Positions 1 through 6,798 of a stretch of 64,000 nt of DNA are shown piece by piece; within the stretch, counting starts at the first letter, position 1, and the number at the start of each line of letters is the position of its first letter. The DNA lies in assembly GCA_020444065.1 (NCBI GenBank), contig JAHLLQ010000004.1, positions 124,001-188,000 on the forward strand, written 5' to 3'. Below the pieces are notes generated by a model, which saw nothing but the letters and a program-made list of their open reading frames with translations, was not told the origin of the DNA and did no database searches. The position numbers and the translations under genes are program-made. Origin of the DNA: a bacterium. GTDB taxonomy: Bacteria > Sumerlaeota > Sumerlaeia > SLMS01 > JAHLLQ01.

Positions 1-1501
1 GTATTTGATTGAACAGGATCATGCTCGGAATATCGCCAGAGATAGATCCTTCGTTGTCCCGGTTGTCCTCACCAACGCTGTAGACGATGCCGACTGTGTT
101 GCCGGAGCGCTCTGAGATGCGCTTGATGTAGCGCAGTGGACGGCCCCAACTGTCGACGGGAGGCAGAGCGTCGTCCCAATACGGTCCATTGTAGTTCGGC
201 CAGTTGCCCATGTTCTCGCGCAGCACAGAGAAACCTTCCTCGGTCGTTGGTACGTGCCCCGTGTCCGCGGCGTATCGCCGGAATGCATCGGCGACAGAAT
301 CGATGTACTGTCCCAGTTTATTGCGCGAGATGTAGTAATTCGCGGCCGCCATCTGGCCCGCCCACGCGGCGTTCTGAGCAGCCGTATCGCGGATCATCCC
401 CTCCGCGACTCCACCGCCGACTCCACCGAGGCCCGCCACTGCTTCGTCAGCCCACGCGTCCCAGTTGTTGTATTCCCGGACGATCGCTTCGTTCAGAGGC
501 ATCAGGGCCGAGATCTGCCCGTTCGGAAGAACCGTCACCATTTTGCCGCCCGGGACGTTTGTCGCAATCTGGGCCTTGGTCGATGCCACTCGCACCGAGC
601 CATCGAGGACGGCCACGTTGACTCCCTGCCCCAAGTCATCGGAAACGCGGAAGATCGTACCCTGCACACCGGCGGTCACATTCGGTGTGCGCACAATGAA
701 CTGTCCTTTGCCGCCGCGATCCTCGACTTCGCACCAGATCTTACCGCGCTTCAGGTTGATCGTAACATTGTCGTCGGTCAGCGTCGCCAACTCGATGTGA
801 GAATGGCGAGGCAGACGAACGATGTCCTTATTCGTGCGGACAGTCAGGCGTGCCTGGGCATCCGCCGTCATGACCTCGGCGCCGGAGCGCAGATTGGTAT
901 CGGTCGATACGGCCTGAAAATCAGTCATGGAAGGTTCCGCTTTGACCTGAACCGCCATGTCCTCAGGAATTCCAAAGACGACCGCATCCCATCCGAACGG
1001 CACTTCTGGCGCGACCACATCGGAACGCTTGAACTCGGGGATTCCGCCGCCGGTGCCCTGCTTCGGGCTCGTCGCTGCCGCAGAGGCCACTTGCGTATCC
1101 GATGCCGGAGCAAAGGGATTGTCTCCCGCCGAATCGCCGCCCCACAGGGCACTCACGTCGTCGCCTTCTGCTCCGCCACTCGCTCCGCCGAACGGGTTAT
1201 CGCCTGCCGAACCGCCGCCGAAGGGGTTGTTGCCTCCTCCGTTATTGCCGCCGAAGCCGCCTGTGTTGCCGCCAAAGCCGCCAGCAGTTCCGGAACCGCG
1301 AATGATCTGCTTCAGGTTCATCTTCAGGAATCGCAACTCGCCATAGCGCTCGGTCTTCAGGCGAATCTCGTCCTCATTCTCGAACGTGATTTCCCCCTGC
1401 ACTGTTCGACCGTTGAGCGTGACGACGGCATCGGCAACCGCCAGAGTTGTCAGCGCCAGGAAGCAGGCGCTTGCCAGGATTGCCAGCAGTGTTCGACGCA
1501 T
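1..1501 (-). CDS. Secreted FecR-domain protein fused to a GspG-like domain (3' end cut by window)
   Basis: The first 500 residues are visible; the C-terminus runs off the left edge. Residues 1-24 form a Sec signal peptide ending Ala-Asp-Ala. Residues 25-70 are a short beta-rich segment, 71-155 a Gly/Asn/Pro/Phe-rich linker with repeats of the type NPFGG, and about 193-308 a FecR domain with the typical VRTPNVTAGVQGT strand. About 398-500 resemble the C-terminal half of type II secretion major pseudopilins (T2SSG), including an SWGRPLRYI element like the family's DPWGNPYxY and a GEDN segment where pseudopilins bind calcium. There is no prepilin cleavage site. FecR domains in such lineages are often periplasmic binding modules; the function here is unknown. 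The ATG at 1501 is chosen because the signal peptide begins there. It is last in a minus-strand run after the cyclophilin gene. Confidence 0.8.
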   Translation of the reverse strand, partial: MRRTLLAILASACFLALTTLAVADAVVTLNGRTVQGEITFENEDEIRLKTERYGELRFLKMNLKQIIRGSGTAGGFGGNTGGFGGNNGGGNNPFGGGSAGDNPFGGASGGAEGDDVSALWGGDSAGDNPFAPASDTQVASAAATSPKQGTGGGIPEFKRSDVVAPEVPFGWDAVVFGIPEDMAVQVKAEPSMTDFQAVSTDTNLRSGAEVMTADAQARLTVRTNKDIVRLPRHSHIELATLTDDNVTINLKRGKIWCEVEDRGGKGQFIVRTPNVTAGVQGTIFRVSDDLGQGVNVAVLDGSVRVASTKAQIATNVPGGKMVTVLPNGQISALMPLNEAIVREYNNWDAWADEAVAGLGGVGGGVAEGMIRDTAAQNAAWAGQMAAANYYISRNKLGQYIDSVADAFRRYAADTGHVPTTEEGFSVLRENMGNWPNYNGPYWDDALPPVDSWGRPLRYIKRISERSGNTVGIVYSVGEDNRDNEGSISGDIPSMILFNQI

Positions 1502-1616
1502 TCTCACAAGTGTTCTCCCGAACCTTCCCGGTTCTTGATTCTTTTACCAAATCTTCGCACCACGGCACCGATTCGTCAAGTGCATCAGCCCCGCGATCCG
1601 TCGGCGACTCTCACTT

Positions 1617-2483
1617 CTAGGACCCGGAGCCCGGGGCCTTGAAGGGCTTGATCTTCCGCTGCAGCGAGGGGACGGGTCTGGTTGCTTCCCTCGTCTGCCT
1701 CTCGTCGAGTTGCCTGCCTTCGAATTTCTTCACCGGCTTTTCCTTTTCCGTGGCCCCAAAAACACGCCTTTTCTTTCCTGGAGGAGGCGTGTCCTCAACA
1801 ACGTATTGCCATGGGCGTCCGGCAAAGTCCTGTCCCGCCGGGATTCGGATGATCTGCACAAACTCGATCACGACGGGTTCGATGGGCCGGTCCATTTCAT
1901 TGCGCGAAACCTTGGCGATTGCGCTGACGACATCGAATCCTTCGACAACCCGGCCGAAAATTGTGTTCCGACCGTTCAAATGCGTCGGTGTGCTTTGCTT
2001 GTCGGTGATGAAGAACTGCGATCCACTGGTCCCGGGGCCTTCGTTGTACATCGCGACCATGAAATCCTTGTCGAAAGTCAGATCCGGATCGATCTCGTCC
2101 TCGATGGCGTATCCTGGTCCGCCGCTTCCAGTCCCCAGCGGATCTCCCCCCTGGATCAGGAATCCTGGAATCACCCGGTGGAAAGTTAGTCCATCGTAGA
2201 AACGTTCCCGAACCGCCTTGCCAGTGTTCGGATCTCGCCAGGGCTTGGAACCTTCCGCCAGATTGACGAAGTTCCGCACGGCGATTGGTGTCTTGTCCGT
2301 GAACAGGTGGATAATGATCTGGCCCTTCGTCGTGTTCAGGACGGCGAAGTAGTCCTTGTCCTTCATCAACTGCGGTCCATTCAGCTCGGCATCCTCAGCT
2401 TGCGCGAACGCCATGAACGGGATCGCCAGAAGCATAAACAACAGGAGTCCTCCCCCTCCCAGGAGTGAAATCCTCTTCAACAT
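1617..2483 (-). CDS. Secreted cyclophilin-type peptidyl-prolyl cis-trans isomerase
   Basis: This 288-residue protein catalyses cis-trans isomerisation of prolyl bonds, most likely in the periplasm. A signal peptide occupies residues 1-27 (hydrophobic core, then AFAQA). The cyclophilin domain follows (about 43-215) and shows the family blocks FHRVIPGFLIQGGDP, GPGTSGSQFFIT and LNGRNTIFGRVVEG. The FHR arginine and the SQFF phenylalanine are the usual active-site residues. A charged, Lys/Arg-rich tail of about 70 residues with PPPGKKRR follows the domain and is not part of the fold. It lies 105 bases downstream of the ABC-2 permease gene on the same strand. Confidence 0.93.
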   Translation of the reverse strand: MLKRISLLGGGGLLLFMLLAIPFMAFAQAEDAELNGPQLMKDKDYFAVLNTTKGQIIIHLFTDKTPIAVRNFVNLAEGSKPWRDPNTGKAVRERFYDGLTFHRVIPGFLIQGGDPLGTGSGGPGYAIEDEIDPDLTFDKDFMVAMYNEGPGTSGSQFFITDKQSTPTHLNGRNTIFGRVVEGFDVVSAIAKVSRNEMDRPIEPVVIEFVQIIRIPAGQDFAGRPWQYVVEDTPPPGKKRRVFGATEKEKPVKKFEGRQLDERQTREATRPVPSLQRKIKPFKAPGSGS

Positions 2484-2588
2484 ATACCATCTACCTCATT
2501 CACGAAGTTGGGGGCTCTCGGTCATTGGACATCAGGTGGGTGGAATCTGTTCCCGCGGGCAAGAAGCCGTCAAGCTGCAAGCGCCCAA

Positions 2589-3374
2589 TCACAGCTCGTC
2601 CAGAATATCGGACCGGTGCCGTCGGAGAAAAGATAGCCCGATCAGGATCGCCGCAAAAGGCAGAACCACGATGACAATGTAGCTGTCGTTCTGGAAAGCA
2701 GGATCGGGAGACCCGAAGAGCCGCTGGATCAGCGAGACGTAGCTCATTGCTGGATTCAACCGAGGCAGAATCCGCAGTCGTTCCGGCAAGATCGACACGA
2801 AGTAAACAATCGGCGTCAGCCAGAACAGGAACTGCAGTGCCACCGTGACGAGTTGGCCGACATCCCGCATCGCCAGGTGCATTACACTCAGCAGCATCCC
2901 GACGCCCATCGCCAGGGCTCCCAGGCCGTACATTACTGGAAATGCGTAGATTACCTCCGGCCCCGGTGAATTGCCGGTGACGATCAGGAGTGCGATCAGC
3001 GCCGACATGCTGATCGTGTGAATGATGACGGAATTCACCAGAATGCTGACATGCAGGACTTCTTCCGGAATCGCCATCTTCTTCAGGAAGCCCGCGTTAT
3101 CGACCAGTGTCGTCGTGCAGCGTCCGAGCACCTCGGAGAAAAGAAACCACGGTATAATCCCCGAGGTCAGGTGAATGGCGTAGCCCAGCTTGCTGCCGCC
3201 CTCGATGCCGTGTCGCATGATGTTGGAGAAGACAATGATGTAGATCGCGATCATCACAATCGGATGAATCACGTTCCACAGGATTCCGAGGGTCGAGCCC
3301 GCGTAGCGCGTCTGGAACTCGCGCCGGACGAGCAGCCACAGAATCGATCGGGCCTTCAGGAAATTCCGAAGCAC
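2589..3374 (-). CDS. ABC-2 type transporter permease (polysaccharide/polyol-phosphate export type)
   Basis: A 261-residue integral membrane protein with about six hydrophobic segments. The N-terminal pattern (a basic cytoplasmic stretch, then LVRREFQTRYAGSTLGILWNVIHP) is characteristic of Wzm/TagG/KpsM-type permeases that export surface polysaccharides across the inner membrane. Start: GTG at 3374, three bases after the stop of the dGTPase gene, with a GAGGTGG stretch upstream as a possible ribosome site, so translation is probably coupled. The matching Wzt/TagH-type ATPase is not next to it; the neighbours are dGTPase and cyclophilin. The exported substrate cannot be told from sequence. Confidence 0.88.
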   Translation of the reverse strand: MLRNFLKARSILWLLVRREFQTRYAGSTLGILWNVIHPIVMIAIYIIVFSNIMRHGIEGGSKLGYAIHLTSGIIPWFLFSEVLGRCTTTLVDNAGFLKKMAIPEEVLHVSILVNSVIIHTISMSALIALLIVTGNSPGPEVIYAFPVMYGLGALAMGVGMLLSVMHLAMRDVGQLVTVALQFLFWLTPIVYFVSILPERLRILPRLNPAMSYVSLIQRLFGSPDPAFQNDSYIVIVVLPFAAILIGLSFLRRHRSDILDEL

Positions 3375-3377
3375 GGG

Positions 3378-4550
3378 TCAGCGCACCACCTCGGGCATGA
3401 AGGACGCCCGGTATTGCTCCATCAGGTAGCGATCCGTCATCCCCGCAATGTAGTCGCAGATCACCTGGTGGGCGCCCTCCTCCGGGATGCGCCGCTGGAA
3501 CTTCAGCGGCATCTGCCGCGGATTCTCCAGGTAGTTCTCGAACAGGGCCAGCACGAAGCGCCGAGCCTTGTTCGTCGCCACCAGAATCCGCGGGTGGAAG
3601 TACACCCGCTCCATCAGGAAAGTCTTCAGGGCTCTTACTTTGGCCTGGAACTCCGGCGAGAAGCTCACCAGCCGCCCGGAGTGATTGTAGACGTCCTCCA
3701 GCGACTGGACGCCGCTCTCTTCGATCAGCTTGGCGGACGTATCGAGCGCGTCATGGACGTGCGCATCATACAATTTCGACAAGGCGCGGAACTTGACGAA
3801 TTTATCCCGAATATCGCTCGCGCCCTTCGAGCGCGCCGCCTCGAAGAACTCCCACACCCAATCGACCTTCTGCAGGTCCTTCTCCACAATCAGGCCCATC
3901 TTCAGCGCGTCGTCCAGGTCAGCATTATTATATGCGATTTCATCGGCCAGGTCGCAGACTTGACTCTCAAGAGAGGCCGGCTTGCCCGGCTTGTAACCCG
4001 GGTGCGGATCGGGGGTGTCGTAGTCGGTGTCGTGCTTAATGATGCCTTCGCGAACTTCGTAGGTCAGGTTGAGGCCGGGGAAATTGGGGTAACGCTCCTC
4101 GAGTAGCTCCACCACGCGCAAGCCCTGGGCGTTGTGCTCGAAACCGCCATGGTCCTTCATGCATTCGCTCATGGCTTCTTCGCCGGCATGTCCAAAGGGT
4201 GTGTGCCCCAGATCGTGGCCGAGCCCGATGGCTTCTGCGAGATCCGTGTTCAGCCCCAGCGCACCACAAACAGTGCGGGCAATCTGGGCGACCTCGAGGG
4301 AGTGCGTCAGCCGCGTGCGGTGATAGTCGCCGCCGGCGTGTGCCACAAAAACCTGTGTTTTGAACTCGAGCTTCCGGAATGCGCTGGAGTGAATGATCCG
4401 ATCGCGATCACGCTGGAAATCCGTCCGCAAGGGATCCGGATTCACTGCATGGATGCGGCCCTCGCTGGCGCGGGATCTCGCGGCGTACGGCGCCAGATGG
4501 CGCTCCTCCTGCTCCAGCATTTGTTCACGACGTCGCATCATGGTCGCCAC
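3378..4550 (-). CDS. dGTPase-like deoxynucleoside triphosphate triphosphohydrolase (HD domain)
   Basis: This 390-residue protein belongs to the dGTP triphosphohydrolase-like HD family, which hydrolyses dNTPs to deoxynucleoside and triphosphate. The metal-binding HD residues are His83 in RLTHSLEVAQ and His112-Asp113 in GLGHDLGHTPFGHAGE; the family's NPDPLRTDFQRDRDRIIHSSAFRKL block is at 37-61. A later Asp in CDLADEIAYN completes the metal site. The length fits the shorter class of these proteins. It lies 78 bases downstream of purA, so a link to purine nucleotide balance is plausible but inferred. The first Met is used; two further Met codons follow within five residues. Confidence 0.93.
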   Translation of the reverse strand: MATMMRRREQMLEQEERHLAPYAARSRASEGRIHAVNPDPLRTDFQRDRDRIIHSSAFRKLEFKTQVFVAHAGGDYHRTRLTHSLEVAQIARTVCGALGLNTDLAEAIGLGHDLGHTPFGHAGEEAMSECMKDHGGFEHNAQGLRVVELLEERYPNFPGLNLTYEVREGIIKHDTDYDTPDPHPGYKPGKPASLESQVCDLADEIAYNNADLDDALKMGLIVEKDLQKVDWVWEFFEAARSKGASDIRDKFVKFRALSKLYDAHVHDALDTSAKLIEESGVQSLEDVYNHSGRLVSFSPEFQAKVRALKTFLMERVYFHPRILVATNKARRFVLALFENYLENPRQMPLKFQRRIPEEGAHQVICDYIAGMTDRYLMEQYRASFMPEVVR

Positions 4551-4628
4551 TCGGCCTCCTGTCTCGAAATCCCCGCATCGTGAGAGTCAGGGACGCCCCG
4601 TTGCAACCTCAATGGATTGGAAGGCGAC

Positions 4629-5918
4629 TCAGAACAGTGTTTCGTTCATTGCGACCGTCGCTGTGCGGTCCGGCCCGGTGCTGACCATCGTGATCGGGGG
4701 GCCAAGCGCGCGCTCGATCCAGCGAATGTACTCAATCGCCTGCTTCGGCAACGCATCCGGCGTGGAGGCGCCTTCGGTCGGGGCATCCCAACCGGGCAGG
4801 TTCTTGTAAATCGGCGTAGAGTCCTGCAGATCGCTCGAATCGCAAGGGGTCGCCTGAGTCTGGCCGTCGGCGGATTCGTAGTGCGTGCAAACAGGAATCT
4901 CGTCGAATCCATCGAGAACGTCCAACTTTGTGACAATGATTTCCGTCAGGCCGGCGAGCTGTATCGCGCGCCGCATGACAGGCAGATCGAGCCAACCGCA
5001 GCGCCGCGGGCGACCCGTCGTTGCGCCGAACTCGTGTCCCGCTTCGCGTAGCTTCTCGCCGTCGGCGTTCAGTTGTTCCGTCGGGAAGGGGCCTTCCCCA
5101 ACGCGCGTCGTGTAGGCCTTCATGATTCCGATGACGCGGCGGATTTGGCTCGGCGGAATGCCAAGTCCGACGCATGCTCCGCCGGGCGTTGGGCTCGAGG
5201 ACGTCACATAGGGGTACGTCCCGTGATCGATGTCCAGCATGATGCCCTGGGCGCCTTCGCAGAGGACGTTCTTGCGGGCGCTCAGCTCGGCAGCCAGGTA
5301 CCCGACGGAATCGCCAATCATTGGGCGGATGCGTTTCGCTGCGGCCAGCAATTCCTCCAGTGTCGATTCTGTATCGGGCGGTTCCACCTGGAAGATTTTC
5401 GTCAGGATTTCTGCGTGATAGGCGGCCAACTCGCGGTACTTCGCAGCAAATCGATCCGGGTTCCGCAGATCGCACGCACGCAGGCCGACACGCCGGGCCT
5501 TGTCCGTGTAGGCAAATCCGATTCCGCGAAGCGTCGTCCCGATCTTGGCCGCGCCGCTGGCCTTCTCGACCGCCGCATCGAGTGCCTTGTGTTGCGGCAG
5601 GATCAGGTGGGCGTGTCCGCTGATCAGGAGGCGGCCTTCGACCTGAAGTCCGGACGATTCGACCTCGTCCAGTTCCTCCACAAGAGACAGGAGATCAACG
5701 ACCACACCATTGCCGATGACGTTGTGGACCTGGGGGCGCAGTACACCCGACGGCAGCGTGTGCAGCACATACTTCTTCCCATCGAAAATAACGGTGTGAC
5801 CGGCGTTGTTTCCGCCCTGATAGCGGGCGACGACATCAAACGATTCGGACAGAACGTCGACGAATTTCCCTTTTCCTTCATCCCCCCACTGGCATCCGAC
5901 AAGAACGGTCGCTGGCAC
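4629..5918 (-). CDS. purA: Adenylosuccinate synthetase
   Basis: PurA converts IMP, aspartate and GTP to adenylosuccinate, the first committed step to AMP. The 429-residue protein has the family length and the hallmark blocks: GCQWGDEGKGK near the N-terminus (GTP site, with Asp and His from the GNNAGHT block as catalytic residues), the ANLIL-like HAHLILPQH region, GTTLRGIGFAYTDK, LCEGAQGIMLDIDHGTYPYVTSS, and TTGRPRRCGWLDLP near residue 300. The ATG at 5918 is a few residues before the invariant block, as in the family. The gene is followed by the dGTPase-like gene and preceded by a strong terminator that separates it from the upstream lipoprotein gene. Confidence 0.98.
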   Translation of the reverse strand: MPATVLVGCQWGDEGKGKFVDVLSESFDVVARYQGGNNAGHTVIFDGKKYVLHTLPSGVLRPQVHNVIGNGVVVDLLSLVEELDEVESSGLQVEGRLLISGHAHLILPQHKALDAAVEKASGAAKIGTTLRGIGFAYTDKARRVGLRACDLRNPDRFAAKYRELAAYHAEILTKIFQVEPPDTESTLEELLAAAKRIRPMIGDSVGYLAAELSARKNVLCEGAQGIMLDIDHGTYPYVTSSSPTPGGACVGLGIPPSQIRRVIGIMKAYTTRVGEGPFPTEQLNADGEKLREAGHEFGATTGRPRRCGWLDLPVMRRAIQLAGLTEIIVTKLDVLDGFDEIPVCTHYESADGQTQATPCDSSDLQDSTPIYKNLPGWDAPTEGASTPDALPKQAIEYIRWIERALGPPITMVSTGPDRTATVAMNETLF

Positions 5919-5972
5919 GATCGGTCTCCCTTAGGTGGCGTGTTGGCCGTTGTGCTGAAGCCAGACAAGAAA

Positions 5973-6000
5973 ATCGCCCCGGACAGCGGCCCGGGGCGAT
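5973..6000 (-). terminator. Rho-independent terminator downstream of the coiled-coil lipoprotein gene
   Basis: A perfect 10-bp GC-rich inverted repeat (ATCGCCCCGG and its complement) with an 8-base loop. Read on the minus strand, the stem is followed by TTTTCTTG. It lies 45 bases after the stop of the 6045-6584 gene and 54 bases upstream of purA. A T-rich run also follows on the plus strand (CTTTTCTTTG), so it could work both ways. Confidence 0.85.
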
Positions 6001-6044
6001 GCTTTTCTTTGTGTTTGCCTTCCGATGGAAGGACGAACTCTGTC

Positions 6045-6584
6045 TTACTTCTTGTCTTCGTCTTCTTCTTCGAGACCTTCGTCGCCGAAGTCCTCTTCAT
6101 CCTCGAAGCCGAAATCATCGTCGAATGTCGAGAAATCTTCGTCGTCTTCATCCTCGATCGGCGACGGACGCAGGACGCGATAGAGCAGGTAGATGATGAT
6201 GATCACCACGATCACAATCACCAGGAATCCGAGGATGTTCATGTCGTTGCCCTCGGAACTCGATGCTGCACGCTCCTTCTGGATGGCCGTCGCGGCACCA
6301 GTGACAGACTCGCGAAGGCTGTTCACTTCACTGGTCATATCTTCGAGGGATTTTTCCTGCAGAATGATCTGCGTTTGCAGATTCTGAATCTGGGTCCGCA
6401 AACGATCGTTTTCGGCCTGCAGACTCTGGGCCTGAGCGGAGAGCCTCTCTGTGGAGCGACTGACCGCGGAGACCAGGGCCTCACGATCCATCTGCGCCTT
6501 TTCAACGCGTTGTGTATCTTCACATCCGACCATGAACAGAGCCAGGATGGACACCAGCACTAGCAGTCGACCGTAAAACTTCAC
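6045..6584 (-). CDS. Coiled-coil lipoprotein with C-terminal transmembrane helix and acidic tail
   Basis: No family is recognised. The start is GTG at 6584, because AGGAGG lies 8 bases upstream; an in-frame ATG at 6602 sits on top of that ribosome site. The 179-residue product opens with a lipoprotein signal peptide ending LFMVGC, so Cys21 is the predicted lipidation site. A heptad-rich coiled coil follows (about 30-100, many Gln/Leu/Glu), then a short linker, a strong transmembrane helix (about 116-135, rich in Ile/Val), a basic stop RVLRP, and a tail made almost only of Asp, Glu and Phe. If both signals work, the tail is cytoplasmic and the coiled coil periplasmic. The gene is followed by a strong terminator. 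Confidence 0.75.
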   Translation of the reverse strand: MKFYGRLLVLVSILALFMVGCEDTQRVEKAQMDREALVSAVSRSTERLSAQAQSLQAENDRLRTQIQNLQTQIILQEKSLEDMTSEVNSLRESVTGAATAIQKERAASSSEGNDMNILGFLVIVIVVIIIIYLLYRVLRPSPIEDEDDEDFSTFDDDFGFEDEEDFGDEGLEEEDEDKK

Positions 6585-6798
6585 GCGGAATTCCTCCTGC
6601 ATCGATTGATTATCAACAACTTCGTCCAGTTGAGCATTCCAGACTAGGCAAGGTGGACAGGCCTGACGTGTCAAGGGCTTTGTCCCGCCTGCCCAACGCC
6701 CCAAAGGCCCCCATTGACGGCCCTTGCGGTCCATTTACTCAACCCGCATTCCACCACGACACCATCCGAGGCACAAGCCTCAATCGCGGACTTTTTCG

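Noticed and set aside
254-1642. Long open frame on the plus strand over the FecR-GspG gene
   Set aside because: It is antisense to a gene with a clear signal peptide and two domains; its product is Arg/His/Ala-rich with no family likeness, as expected from a high-GC shadow frame.
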